From Myxococcales bacterium (GTDB lineage: Bacteria; Myxococcota_A; Bradymonadia; UBA7976; UBA1532): a stretch of 64,000 nt of DNA. The notes below the pieces were generated by a model. That model did no database searches and was not told where the DNA came from. It saw nothing but the letters and a program-made list of their open reading frames with translations. Location of the stretch: contig PCCS01000001.1 of assembly GCA_002731825.1 (NCBI GenBank), positions 69,480-133,479 on the forward strand. The letters run 5' to 3'. Made by a program: the position numbers and the translations under genes. Positions 28,262 through 37,044 of the stretch are shown in pieces; within the stretch, counting starts at the first letter, position 1; the number at the start of each line of letters is the position of its first letter.

Positions 28262-29251
28262 TTACTCGGCGTGCCTCATTTCAATCGCGCTGCCTTGCCA
28301 GGGTGGGTTTCTATCGAGGGTGCCTCCGACCGCGATCCGGTAGCCACTATCATGTCCCCATACACCATGAAGTAAGCTGGTCTGGGGATTATCTTGTCGT
28401 TCGTACGATAGGTCGTCCAGGTCGACTGAGAGAATACGACCTCGTTCACCCACGACGGTGGCGTGTCCATCGGCTGAAACCCAAACGCCATTGAGACCCG
28501 GTTCCGTCTCTAGGACTTTTGGTGTCCATTGTTCGCCGTTGTAACTAAGGATAATTCCATTGGCTCGGCCTCCGACGGCCAAGATTTGATCAGGCCGATG
28601 TCCCCACAAACTGATAATGTCTCTGGCTGTGCCGGAATTTTGCTGGCGCCATGATCGGCCATCGAAGTGTAGAATCGTACCCTTGGCACCTACGGCGTAG
28701 ACATTATCGGCGCTCGTACCCCATACCTTGAAGAGCGCTCGAAAAACTCGATCCGTTTCCGGCAGGTCGATCCGTTGCCATTGCCCGTCCACACGCTCTA
28801 ACAAGATGGGATCGGGTTCGCCTGTGTCGATGGGGTTTCCGCCAACGGCGAATACCCGATTCGAGTCTGCTGCCCAAACGCCCCACAGTGGGGCCGACAC
28901 ACCTGATTGTTCCACCACCCATTCGTTGGTATTTGGCGCTTTATGAAGAATGCGACCGGTGTTACCCACAATCCATTGGTGGCCATCAGCACCGTGGGTC
29001 CAATTAAGGAGTGATCCATCGGGGATGGTTGCAAGGGTCCACTGACCATCACGTTTATGCCAGAGAACACCGCTGTCCGGTTGCCCGCCGACAACCCATA
29101 CCTCGTCGTCGGCCCCCCAGGCACATAGGTAGGCGCCGAGTGTCGGCTCATCAAATGCTATTTGCCAGTTTGATTGCCCATTCGAATCAGAACCTGGGCT
29201 ACAATTGAGAATGCCCACGAGGCACCCGATGAGGAGAGGGAATCGAGGCAT
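28262..29251 (-). CDS. Beta-propeller-like repeat lipoprotein
   Basis: 329 aa. The signal peptide MPRFPLLIGCLVGILNC ends in lipobox ILNC. The mature part is built from ~45-residue repeats with a recurring VWGxxxxxxxAVGxxGxIL pattern, for example LWGVWAADSNRVFAVGG, VWGTSADNVYAVGAKGTILHFDG and LWGHRPDQILAVGG. About six or seven blades are suggested, so a closed propeller is plausible. Such proteins are abundant in Myxococcota and their ligands are unknown. It lies upstream of the DHOR gene on the same strand and may be in one transcript with it. Function not assignable. Confidence 0.82.
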   Translation of the reverse strand: MPRFPLLIGCLVGILNCSPGSDSNGQSNWQIAFDEPTLGAYLCAWGADDEVWVVGGQPDSGVLWHKRDGQWTLATIPDGSLLNWTHGADGHQWIVGNTGRILHKAPNTNEWVVEQSGVSAPLWGVWAADSNRVFAVGGNPIDTGEPDPILLERVDGQWQRIDLPETDRVFRALFKVWGTSADNVYAVGAKGTILHFDGRSWRQQNSGTARDIISLWGHRPDQILAVGGRANGIILSYNGEQWTPKVLETEPGLNGVWVSADGHATVVGERGRILSVDLDDLSYERQDNPQTSLLHGVWGHDSGYRIAVGGTLDRNPPWQGSAIEMRHAE

Positions 29252-29304
29252 AATCTTTTGGTCGGCTATCGATTGAAATGAGGTTAGGGTAGCGCGGAAC
29301 GGGT

Positions 29305-29336
29305 CTGACTCCCGCGCATCAAGCCGCTGGAGTCAG
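29305..29336 (-). terminator. Possible terminator hairpin after the distal pilin gene
   Basis: CTGACTCC (29305-29312) and GGAGTCAG (29329-29336) form a perfect 8-bp inverted repeat 14 bases beyond the pilin stop. There is no U-tract, so a factor-independent terminator is not proven; a transcript-end stabilising hairpin is also possible. Confidence 0.4.
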
Positions 29337-29350
29337 TCGAAAACAGCGCC

Positions 29351-29896
29351 TTATTCGAGTGGGCGAACGGAGAAAATACCAGCACCGCCGAGAACTTCGC
29401 CCGTTGGGGTGACACCACCGACACGTTCAAAAGTCGAATAGGAGGTATTGCAATTCAGATTACCCATCGCCCGTGCTGTAAACGACGAATTTTGTCCGAC
29501 GCCTGCCGATAGGAATGCATACCAGTAGTAATGGGGGTCATCGACAGCAAAGTTTAGCCCCTGCCAAACCGGATGCTTCCATGCTTCCGGGTCCGGTGCG
29601 CATTTGTCACCGTCCTGACCACAGCATGGGTTATTTCCCGGAGCCGGACCATAATTCATTCCAACCCCAGGGAACTGTGGAACGATCACACCACCTTGGC
29701 GGTCTGAGTGTTCCCGTTCGTAGTAGACAACGCCCCCGTCGAAGAGCTTTCGCAAGTTCATGACGGCCTCTGTCGTTTTTGAGCGTCGCACATATTTTTG
29801 AAATGCTGGAATCGCAATGGCGGCAAGCATGCCTAAAATTGCCACGACGATCATCATTTCGATCAATGTAAATCCACGAGATACCCGGACTTTCAT
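29351..29896 (-). CDS. Type IV pilin, PilA paralogue
   Basis: 181 aa from ATG 29896, which gives a standard prepilin: MKVRVSRG|FTLIEMMIVVAILGMLAAIAIPAFQ, cleaved by prepilin peptidase before Phe with Glu5 conserved. The track start at 30043 adds 49 residues before the leader and is not credible. The globular part closely parallels PilA at 41240: SKTTEAVMNLRKLFDGG, WQGLNFAVDDP, LNCNTSYSTFERVG and the GGAGIF...LE end. Two Cys (NPCCGQDGDKC region) may add a disulfide. It lies 11 kb from the pil cluster and is transcribed alone, so it may form an alternative fibre or vary the main one. Confidence 0.9.
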   Translation of the reverse strand: MKVRVSRGFTLIEMMIVVAILGMLAAIAIPAFQKYVRRSKTTEAVMNLRKLFDGGVVYYEREHSDRQGGVIVPQFPGVGMNYGPAPGNNPCCGQDGDKCAPDPEAWKHPVWQGLNFAVDDPHYYWYAFLSAGVGQNSSFTARAMGNLNCNTSYSTFERVGGVTPTGEVLGGAGIFSVRPLE

Positions 29897-29977
29897 ACGA
29901 TGGTCCCCTCCAAATGAGCCCCTGCCCTTAAGTCTCAGTCTGTGTCGAGACGTGATTTCATGTACGTTCACACTAGT

Positions 29978-29993
29978 ATCAGATCTCATGCCA
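29978..29993 (-). promoter_or_regulatory. Degenerate sigma-54-like promoter for the distal pilin
   Basis: On the minus strand TGGCATGAGATCTGAT keeps the -24 GG and spacing of a sigma-54 promoter but has GA instead of GC at -12. It lies ~80 bases before the pilin ATG and resembles the better site TGGCACGAATTCTGCT before the 40464 pilin. The -12 mismatch is serious. Confidence 0.3.
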
Positions 29994-30103
29994 ATAATTG
30001 TTTTTTCAGAAAAAAACAGTCTTTTATCATTAAAGTTAAACACTTAGATTCTAATTTGCGCCCCAACGATTAGAACGCATCCCTGTCAAGAGTGCCATAA
30101 ATC

Positions 30104-30116
30104 GTCACTCAGTGAC
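30104..30116. promoter_or_regulatory. GTCAC-type palindrome upstream of distal pilin
   Basis: GTCACTCAGTGAC is a perfect palindrome with a single central base, ~110 bases upstream of the sigma-54-like element and followed by AATTTTTGT. It shares the GTCAC/GTGAC half-sites found upstream of the 40464 pilin and may bind the same activator, presumably PilR. Confidence 0.35.
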
Positions 30117-30240
30117 AATTTTTGTAATACTAAAAAAATTCACCATTATTGTAAATGAAGTCTCTATCGAAATCAATCATTACATGTATGTTTCTGTAAG
30201 ACAATATAGTCAAAGGAAAGAGTCGCCGTTTTAACTAGGG

Positions 30241-30831
30241 TTACCACCAGTAGGTCAAACCCAGTTGTCCAATGGGTGTCGAATGGCGAAATGCGACAAT
30301 GGCTAATCCGCCAGGCATTAATTCAGTCGCACCATCTTTTGCATCGATCAGCGTGGCATCGTCGGCACCCATGAAGACTGCGATGCCAAATTCTGTATGA
30401 ATGGATATATTGTGAGTTGGAAACCAATACACCCGCATGGGTAGGTCGAAGCCAACTTGTGTCACTTCCCGGGTACTGGCCGATAAAGTGCCGCTGTTAT
30501 CAGTGCTCGATACGGAGCCGGTTGCCAAATTGAAGCGGGCTCCGATGGACAGAGCGCCCTGCCTCGAACTTAAGAGATGGAAGTGTCCACCGAGGCCGGT
30601 TGCAAACGAGATCCTTGGCTCGATCAGCTCGTCTGCGTAGCTAAATCGGCTCATGCCAACGATGGCCTCAATGGCAAGGCTACCCAGACCGTAGTTCATA
30701 CTGAGACCCATCGGCCCTCCGATTCCATGGGCGTAGCCAACACCCACTTTACGGTCGATACCTGTTCCCTGGGCTGCCATTGGCACAGCCACACACGCTA
30801 AAATCATCAGTAAATAGAATCTTATGGCCAT
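30241..30831 (-). CDS. Predicted small outer-membrane beta-barrel protein
   Basis: 196 aa. The Sec signal peptide MAIRFYLLMILACVAVPMAAQG probably ends after MAA. The mature part alternates polar and hydrophobic residues in short strands with Gly/aromatic ends (KVGVGYAHGIGGPMGLSMNYGLG, ISIHTEFGIAVFMG) and finishes in LGLTYWW, an aromatic C-terminus typical of barrels inserted by the BAM complex. About eight strands would fit the length. The family is not recognised. It is divergent from ribF, sharing a ~125-base promoter region. Confidence 0.68.
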   Translation of the reverse strand: MAIRFYLLMILACVAVPMAAQGTGIDRKVGVGYAHGIGGPMGLSMNYGLGSLAIEAIVGMSRFSYADELIEPRISFATGLGGHFHLLSSRQGALSIGARFNLATGSVSSTDNSGTLSASTREVTQVGFDLPMRVYWFPTHNISIHTEFGIAVFMGADDATLIDAKDGATELMPGGLAIVAFRHSTPIGQLGLTYWW

Positions 30832-30957
30832 GTTAATTCACCTGTTGTTTAGCAAAGCGTTTAGCGCAAAACGGAGCGATGTTCCAGCGCGACCGTACGC
30901 CGTCAATGAAGTTGTTGTCGTTGACAGATCATGTCCGCCTACCCTAATCAGGTATCT

Positions 30958-31914
30958 ATGAGAGTTTTTCGACATTACGCAGATGTCAAAGGGGTCGGTC
31001 CGACGGTGACGGCCATTGGCAATTTTGATGGCGTACACTACGGGCATCAGCACTTACTCGACCGAGCCCAGACGCGCGCGGTGTCGATGGGCGCGCAGGC
31101 AGCTGTTCTCACCTTTCACCCGCATCCCGCCGATATTGTCGGGCGAGCTAAGCCAGTTATGCCACTGTATTCGTTAGTTGACCGTTGCCAATTCTTAAAT
31201 GGGTATGGCATCGACACAATTTTAGCGCAGACCTTTGATCTTAAGTTTGCTGCGTTGACCCCACGCTTATTTGTCGAAACCGTACTCGTGGGCGCCCTCA
31301 ATGTGAGTGCCGTGGTCATCGGTTATAATTTCGCGTTTGGTGCAAAGCGAGCCGGACGTCTGCCCGAACTAAAACAGCTTGGCGACGAATTCGGATTTGC
31401 AGTGGAGGTCATTGCGTCCGTGACCGATGCGCCCGACTCTGAGATTTCCAGCACTCGAATCAGAAAAGCCGTACTTGAGGGGCGACTGGCTGATGCGTGT
31501 TCTTGTTTGGGTCGCCCGCACGCATCAACGGGTTTGGTTGTGCAGGGCGAGCAACGTGGGCGGGAGATTGGGTTTCCCACATTAAATGTATCGCCGGAAA
31601 CGCAGACACTGCCCCCGGTCGGCGTGTATGCTGGTTGGTTAGACACTGGTCATCACTGTTATCCGGCCGTGGCCAATTTGGGACACACGCCAACCTTTGG
31701 GGAGGCTAGGCCAAGACGCCTCGAAGTACACGCGCTTGATGTTGAACTGCCTGCCAGTTATGGACAGCGTGTTCGTTTCTATTTTTCCACTCGGCTCAGA
31801 GCTGAGCAGAAATTTGAATCAAAAGATGGGCTAATTAAGCAGATTAGCCGTGACTGCCAAGCCGCTCGGCTGGCCTTAGCGGGCGAACCTAAACCGCGCA
31901 CCTTCGGGCTTTAA
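30958..31914 (+). CDS. ribF: Bifunctional riboflavin kinase / FAD synthetase
   Basis: About 318 aa. The N-terminal adenylyltransferase domain has IGNFDGVHYGHQHLL (nucleotide-binding HxGH-like motif), VLTFHPHPA and ISSTRIRKAVLEG. The C-terminal riboflavin kinase domain has VVQGEQRGREIGFPTLNV with the conserved PTxN, and GVYAGW. It converts riboflavin to FMN and then to FAD using ATP. The ATG at 30958 follows AGG at good spacing and fits the family's N-terminus; the track start at 30931 adds nine residues. aroE begins 7 bases after the stop, so the two are probably cotranscribed. Confidence 0.95.
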   Translation: MRVFRHYADVKGVGPTVTAIGNFDGVHYGHQHLLDRAQTRAVSMGAQAAVLTFHPHPADIVGRAKPVMPLYSLVDRCQFLNGYGIDTILAQTFDLKFAALTPRLFVETVLVGALNVSAVVIGYNFAFGAKRAGRLPELKQLGDEFGFAVEVIASVTDAPDSEISSTRIRKAVLEGRLADACSCLGRPHASTGLVVQGEQRGREIGFPTLNVSPETQTLPPVGVYAGWLDTGHHCYPAVANLGHTPTFGEARPRRLEVHALDVELPASYGQRVRFYFSTRLRAEQKFESKDGLIKQISRDCQAARLALAGEPKPRTFGL

Positions 31915-31921
31915 CCACGCC

Positions 31922-32737
31922 ATGGGCTATCGACTTGGTCTCTTAGGACGGGATATCCAAAACAGTCTCTCGCCCGTACTTCACCAGGCTGCTGCTCGCC
32001 TGTGCGGGCTTGATGCCGTTTACGAACTCATCGATGTTCAGCCCCATCAGCTCGCCGGCGTCTCCGCTGCCTTAAAACAGGGCCGATGGCATGGAATTAA
32101 TGTAACGGCACCTTACAAAAACTGGGCCTTCCAGCATGTATCCAAACAGGGTCATCGCGCCGCAGACCTCAAGGCTGTGAACACCATCAGCGTTGACTCG
32201 AAGGGCCAGCTTCACGGCCTTAATACCGACTGGTTTGGCGTCGGTCGCTTGCTTTCAGATCTGCGTGAAGGGGCGATTTTGATCCTCGGTAGTGGACGCA
32301 TGGCGGAGACCTGTCTCGCTTGGCTTTTGGGACATGAATATTCAGATATCACCATAGCCAATCGCTGTTCAGATCGTTTCAATGAACTGAAAAAAAGGGC
32401 ACCCAAACAGGTCAAATCGATTTCTTTTGATGAGTTGGAACACACTCTTGGTCGCTACCCAACCATCATCAATTGTTTGCCTCGAACCTGTTATGACATG
32501 CTAGACAGCTGGGCGTGGAGTCGAGAGGCCGCTATGGATGCGTTCGTTGACCTAAATTACGGCGGTCGCACCCGGGGCTTTCTAACCCGATTCGATGGGT
32601 CCGGTCGCTCCGTTCACGATGGTGTCGACGCCCTGATCGAGCAGGGAATCGAGTCATTTGTTCATTGGACAGGTCATCGGCCGGGTCGAGAGCATGTTGC
32701 CCATGCAGTAAAAAAGGTATCCCTAAGCGAACGCTGA
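31922..32737 (+). CDS. aroE: Shikimate dehydrogenase-like protein (AroE family)
   Basis: 271 aa. The substrate domain is intact: NSLSPVLHQAAA (Ser pair for the shikimate carboxylate), INVTAPYKNWAF with the catalytic Lys, LKAVNTISV and LNTDWFGVGR. The cofactor loop is unusual: ILGSGRMAETCLAW in place of the common GxGGxxxA, and DLNYGGRTR instead of DxVYxP. The family reaction is NADPH-dependent reduction of 3-dehydroshikimate in aromatic amino acid synthesis. The altered loop could change cofactor preference or signal a specialised paralogue. It sits between ribF and pilB on the same strand, 112 bases before pilB. Confidence 0.82.
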   Translation: MGYRLGLLGRDIQNSLSPVLHQAAARLCGLDAVYELIDVQPHQLAGVSAALKQGRWHGINVTAPYKNWAFQHVSKQGHRAADLKAVNTISVDSKGQLHGLNTDWFGVGRLLSDLREGAILILGSGRMAETCLAWLLGHEYSDITIANRCSDRFNELKKRAPKQVKSISFDELEHTLGRYPTIINCLPRTCYDMLDSWAWSREAAMDAFVDLNYGGRTRGFLTRFDGSGRSVHDGVDALIEQGIESFVHWTGHRPGREHVAHAVKKVSLSER

Positions 32738-32849
32738 CATTGACACGAGCCGGCACGCGACTCACAATCATTGCGTGGCACGGGGCAGCCAGGGTCGATC
32801 TCACTGGCACAAGAAGCCTGACGAGCAAGAGGTTTAAGAGGGCGCAAAT

Positions 32850-34544
32850 ATGTCGGAACGAATCGGTGAGCTACTCGTTAGAGAAAATCTGATCAGTTTA
32901 GCTGACTTGAAGAAAGCACAGGACACCCAGCGGGCAAGTGGTGAGAACCTGACTTATACTTTGACTAAACTTGGCATGGTTGGAGAGAAAGACCTCACCA
33001 AGTTTATGAGTCAGCATTACGGTGTGCCAGCGATCAATCTTGATGAGTTTGAAATCGACGAAAATGTGATCAAGCTGATTCCGAGACAGCTTGCCCAGAA
33101 ACACCAGATCTTGCCTATCAATCGCGCCGGCTCAGTGTTGATCGTTGCGATGAGCGATCCCTCGAATCTAACAGCCATCGACGACGTCAAATTTAACACG
33201 GGCTACAATGTCGAGACCGTTGTTGCCAGTGACGAAGCCCTGCGCGAAGCCATCGAGCGCTATTACGACCAATCGGTCAAATACGAGCAAATTCTCGACG
33301 ATATCATCGATGCGGAGGTCGATGTTGTCGAAGGTGAAAAAGACGAGGATATCGTCGACCTCGAGAAATCAAGTGAAGAAGCCCCTGTGGTTCGATTGGT
33401 CAACCTGATCTTAGTGGATGCCATTAAAAAGAATGCATCGGACATTCATATCGAGCCTTATGAGAAATCGTTTCGGGTCAGATATCGAGTCGACGGTGTT
33501 CTCTACGAAATCATGAATCCGCCCCTTAAGCTGCGTAATGCCATGACCAGTCGTATTAAGATCATGTCGCAGCTCGATATCGCAGAGCGCCGCTTGCCGC
33601 AGGATGGTCGTATCAAGATTAAGATGGGCGGCGGCCGTGAGATGGATTTCCGCGTCAGCGTTTTACCAACTTTGTTTGGTGAAAAAGTCGTTATGCGTCT
33701 TCTCGATAAGTCTAATCTCGAGTTGGACATGACCAAACTGGGCTTCGAACCGGCCCAAATAGACGTCTTTAAGGATGCTATCTACAAGCCATACGGAATG
33801 GTTTTAGTGACCGGGCCGACCGGGTCGGGCAAGACAACGACCCTGTATTCGGCTTTGTCTGACCTAAACAAAACCAGCGACAATATCTCGACGGCAGAAG
33901 ATCCTGTTGAATTCAACCTTGGCGGTATCAACCAATGCCAGATGAACGACTCAATTGGTCTTAACTTTGCGGCGGCCTTGCGCTCGTTTCTGAGACAAGA
34001 CCCCGATATCATCATGGTCGGTGAGATTCGTGACTTTGAAACCGCTGAAATTGCTGTTAAAGCGGCTCTAACCGGTCACTTGGTGCTGTCGACGCTGCAC
34101 ACCAACGATGCGCCATCCACGGTACATCGTATGCTAAATATGGGCGTTGAACCGTTTTTGGTTACCGCATCGGTCAACGCCATTGTTGCCCAACGTCTGG
34201 CACGTCGAATCTGTAAAGAATGCGCCGAACCAATCAAGGTCGAAAAACAGGCCCTGATCGACTTGGGAATGACAAAAGAAGACGCAAGTACGGCCGAAGT
34301 TTTTGAAGGCAAAGGGTGTCGTACATGCAATGAGACAGGTTTCAAGGGCCGGGTTGCGCTTTACGAAATCATGCCCATGAGCGATGAATTGAAAGACTTG
34401 GTTTTGCAAGGGGTGTCTTCTGTTGAGCTCAAGCGCGAGGCCATTGCCCTTGGTATGAAAACACTTCGACAATCGGCCCTCTCAAAGCTGCGGGAAGGTG
34501 TCACGACCATCAGTGAAGTTGTCAGAGCCTCGGCTGCTGATTAA
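32850..34544 (+). CDS. pilB: Type IV pilus assembly ATPase PilB
   Basis: 564 aa. The N-terminal ~150 residues are a GspE N-terminal (MshEN-like) domain (SERIGELLVREN, GVPAINLDEFE). The core ATPase contains the Walker A loop GPTGSGKTTTL (~residue 325), Asp box DIIMVGEIRDFETAEIA, His box LVLSTLHTNDAPSTVHR, and the zinc-binding Cys pairs CKEC...CRTC that separate PilB/GspE from PilT. It hydrolyses ATP in the cytoplasm to drive pilus extension through PilC. AGAGGG precedes the ATG. The stop overlaps pilT by one base (TAATG), so the genes are translationally coupled. Confidence 0.97.
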   Translation: MSERIGELLVRENLISLADLKKAQDTQRASGENLTYTLTKLGMVGEKDLTKFMSQHYGVPAINLDEFEIDENVIKLIPRQLAQKHQILPINRAGSVLIVAMSDPSNLTAIDDVKFNTGYNVETVVASDEALREAIERYYDQSVKYEQILDDIIDAEVDVVEGEKDEDIVDLEKSSEEAPVVRLVNLILVDAIKKNASDIHIEPYEKSFRVRYRVDGVLYEIMNPPLKLRNAMTSRIKIMSQLDIAERRLPQDGRIKIKMGGGREMDFRVSVLPTLFGEKVVMRLLDKSNLELDMTKLGFEPAQIDVFKDAIYKPYGMVLVTGPTGSGKTTTLYSALSDLNKTSDNISTAEDPVEFNLGGINQCQMNDSIGLNFAAALRSFLRQDPDIIMVGEIRDFETAEIAVKAALTGHLVLSTLHTNDAPSTVHRMLNMGVEPFLVTASVNAIVAQRLARRICKECAEPIKVEKQALIDLGMTKEDASTAEVFEGKGCRTCNETGFKGRVALYEIMPMSDELKDLVLQGVSSVELKREAIALGMKTLRQSALSKLREGVTTISEVVRASAAD

Positions 34545-35623
34545 TGTTGGACCTCCATCAGCTGCTCCAATCGATGGTGCGAGAGGGCGCGTCTGATCTC
34601 CATATTACCTGTGGAACGCCGCCCAACTTAAGAATTGATGGACACTTGGTGCGTTTAAAGGCCCCACCGCTCACACCAGACCAGACAGCTCAGCTCTGTC
34701 TTTCGGTCTTGAACGAGAAGCAGAAGCAGCATTTTTTAGCACACCAGGAACTCGACTTTAGTTTCGGCGTTAAAAACTTGTGCCGATTCCGGGCTAACTT
34801 CTTTATGCAGCGTGGGACCATGGCGGCTGCATTTCGGTCGATCCCCAGTACGCTTCCTCAATTTGAACAGCTGGGGCTTCCAGATGTCATCGGTGGGCTG
34901 ACGGCTCGGACACGCGGGCTGATTCTGGTCACTGGCCCGACCGGCTCTGGAAAGTCAACGACCCTCGCAGCGATGCTCGATAAAATTAATCGAGAGCGGC
35001 ACCACCACATCATTACGATTGAAGACCCGATAGAGCACATCCACAGTCACAAAAATTGTATCGTTAACCAGCGTGAGATCGGCCAAGACACAGATGGCTT
35101 CCGGGGGGCCTTGCGCTATGTCTTGCGTCAAGACCCAGATGTGGTCCTCATCGGTGAAATGCGAGATTTGGAGACGGTTCAGGCGGCGCTCACGATTTCT
35201 GAGACGGGTCATTTAGTTCTGGCAACATTGCACACGAACTCAGCCCTCCAATCCATCAATCGAATCATCGATTTGTTTCCACCCCATCAACAATCACAAG
35301 TCCGTGCTCAATTAAGTTTTACGCTTGAAGCCGTCGTCAGCCAACAGCTGCTCATGAAACGAACAGGTGTTGGCCGTGTATTGGCTGCTGAAGTCATGTT
35401 GACGACGCCTGCTATTTCCAATCTGATCCGGGAGGACAAAGCCCATCAGATCTACAGCCAGATGCAAGTCGGACAAGCTAAATATGGGATGCAAACGATG
35501 AATCAAGCGCTGTTTGATCTAGTCCAAAAAGGCGATTTGTCCGAGGTTGATGCGATTAACCATTCGAATGACATTGAAGAACTGAACAGCATGCTGCAAG
35601 ATTTAGCGCGAAGTCGTACATGA
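34544..35623 (+). CDS. pilT: Type IV pilus retraction ATPase PilT
   Basis: 359 aa, typical PilT length. It has a PAS-like N-terminal domain (GASDLHITCGTPPNLRIDG), Walker A GPTGSGKST (~residue 135), Asp box ITIEDPIEHIH, Walker B DVVLIGEMRDLETVQAAL, His box LATLHTNSALQSINRIID, and AISNLIRE, a variant of the AIRNLIREGK retraction motif in which Ser replaces Arg. No zinc Cys pairs are present, unlike PilB. It powers pilus depolymerisation and hence twitching or social gliding motility. A PilU-like role is less likely given this motif and the location. Confidence 0.95.
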   Translation: MLDLHQLLQSMVREGASDLHITCGTPPNLRIDGHLVRLKAPPLTPDQTAQLCLSVLNEKQKQHFLAHQELDFSFGVKNLCRFRANFFMQRGTMAAAFRSIPSTLPQFEQLGLPDVIGGLTARTRGLILVTGPTGSGKSTTLAAMLDKINRERHHHIITIEDPIEHIHSHKNCIVNQREIGQDTDGFRGALRYVLRQDPDVVLIGEMRDLETVQAALTISETGHLVLATLHTNSALQSINRIIDLFPPHQQSQVRAQLSFTLEAVVSQQLLMKRTGVGRVLAAEVMLTTPAISNLIREDKAHQIYSQMQVGQAKYGMQTMNQALFDLVQKGDLSEVDAINHSNDIEELNSMLQDLARSRT

Positions 35624-35766
35624 TCCCCTGCTCAATGTGGGTGAATGTCGACGTAATTAATGCCGGCGTTATTGTTGCCGATAAGAGTAATGTGCCATGA
35701 GCTTTCGCGCTGACGAATCTCGGGCTATGATAGAGTGTAGTGGTTGAATAGACAGGGGACGTTTAT

Positions 35767-36972
35767 ATGACCGAGTGGGTCTGGGAGGGTCGCACACGCT
35801 CCGGAGAACTTCGGAAAGGCGTGATCGAGGCCGAATCGGAACGGGATGTACAAGCCCGGCTTCGCCAGCAAAATATTATGGTCGAAAAGGTTCGGCAGAA
35901 GAGGAAATCCATCTCGCTGTCATTGGGTGGTGGAGTTTCAGCCGCTCAGCTGGTCGTTTTTGTACGCCAATTTGCGACGATGATCGACGCGGGGCTTCCT
36001 CTTGTTCAATGCCTTGAGATTTTGTCGAGCCAGGAGCCGAGTAAATATTTCCGGTCCGTCCTTCTTGATGTGAAGGCGAATGTGGAAGGTGGGTCAACTT
36101 TTGTCGATTCACTTAGACGCCATCCCAAGGTTTTTGACAGCCTTTTCGTGAACCTCGTCGCAGCCGGTGAGATCGGTGGTATTTTGGATACCATTCTCAA
36201 TCGTCTTGCGACATACATCGAAAAGAACGTGAAGCTGGTTCGCCAGGTTAAGGGTGCACTGATGTACCCAACCGTCATTGTCATTATCGCGTTTGCGGTG
36301 GTTTTTGCACTTCTCAAGTGGGTCATTCCGACCTTTGCAAAAATGTTTCAGGATATGGGTGATGCCCAGATGCCTGAACTGACCGTTGCCGTCATCGTGG
36401 CATCTGAGTGGTTTCAAGCCAATTTCATCTGGGTTCTCATTGGCCTTGGTTTGTTTCTCGCTGCTTTTCTGAAGGCGATTCAGACGGAAAAGGGGCGTTA
36501 CATATTTGATGCGACCTTGCTCAAGCTACCCGTGATTGGAACACTTCTGCGTAAAGTTGCTGTGGCTAAGTTTACGCGAACGCTGGGTACGATGATCGCC
36601 TCGGGCGTACCGATTCTAGATGCATTAGAGATCGTCGCTAAAGCGGCCAATAATAAAATTATTGAAGGCGCCATTTACTTCACCCGTGACAAGGTGTCAG
36701 AGGGGAGTAATATGGCTGATCCATTGCTCCAGACCAACGTTTTTCCCTCGATGGTTGTTCAGATGATATCCGTGGGTGAGAGCACGGGGGCTATGGACAC
36801 CATGCTTCAGAAAATCGCTGATTTTTACGAGGATGAGGTCGAAGTCTCAGTGGAAGGTTTGACCAAGCTGTTAGAGCCAATTGCTATGGTGTTTATCGGT
36901 GGGATCGTCGGGACCATCATGATCGCGATGTATCTGCCAATCTTTTCGATTGCTGGAAACGTCAAACAATAG
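35767..36972 (+). CDS. pilC: Type IV pilus inner-membrane platform protein PilC
   Basis: 401 aa, full length for the GspF/PilC family. Two cytoplasmic GspF domains are visible (LVVFVRQFATMIDAGLPLVQCLEIL and KFTRTLGTMIASGVPILDALEIV), with three hydrophobic helices: ALMYPTVIVIIAFAVVFALL, WVLIGLGLFLAAFL and PIAMVFIGGIVGTIMIAMYLP. It forms the membrane rotor or platform that PilB and PilT act on to add or remove pilins. GGGGAC precedes the ATG. It lies 143 bases after pilT and 72 before pilS. Confidence 0.97.
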   Translation: MTEWVWEGRTRSGELRKGVIEAESERDVQARLRQQNIMVEKVRQKRKSISLSLGGGVSAAQLVVFVRQFATMIDAGLPLVQCLEILSSQEPSKYFRSVLLDVKANVEGGSTFVDSLRRHPKVFDSLFVNLVAAGEIGGILDTILNRLATYIEKNVKLVRQVKGALMYPTVIVIIAFAVVFALLKWVIPTFAKMFQDMGDAQMPELTVAVIVASEWFQANFIWVLIGLGLFLAAFLKAIQTEKGRYIFDATLLKLPVIGTLLRKVAVAKFTRTLGTMIASGVPILDALEIVAKAANNKIIEGAIYFTRDKVSEGSNMADPLLQTNVFPSMVVQMISVGESTGAMDTMLQKIADFYEDEVEVSVEGLTKLLEPIAMVFIGGIVGTIMIAMYLPIFSIAGNVKQ

Positions 36973-37044
36973 GCAAGTGAGACTCTGTCGACTTTTGCCC
37001 CCGGCCGCCGCCACTCTGTAACGACGCTAGAGAACGTGTAAGCC

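Larger units (their letters stand above)
29897..30240. other. 344-base AT-rich upstream region of the distal pilin gene
   Basis: The region separates the distal pilin gene from the outer-membrane protein gene, which reads toward it on the same strand. It contains a degenerate sigma-54-like element and a TGTCAC-type palindrome, listed separately, plus several A/T runs between 30001 and 30060 that could allow DNA bending. No ORF with a ribosome-binding site and no RNA-like structure were seen. Confidence 0.5.

Noticed and set aside
30086-30097. TGGCACTCTTGA on the minus strand upstream of the distal pilin
   Set aside because: It has a -24-like TGGCAC but no GC at the -12 position.
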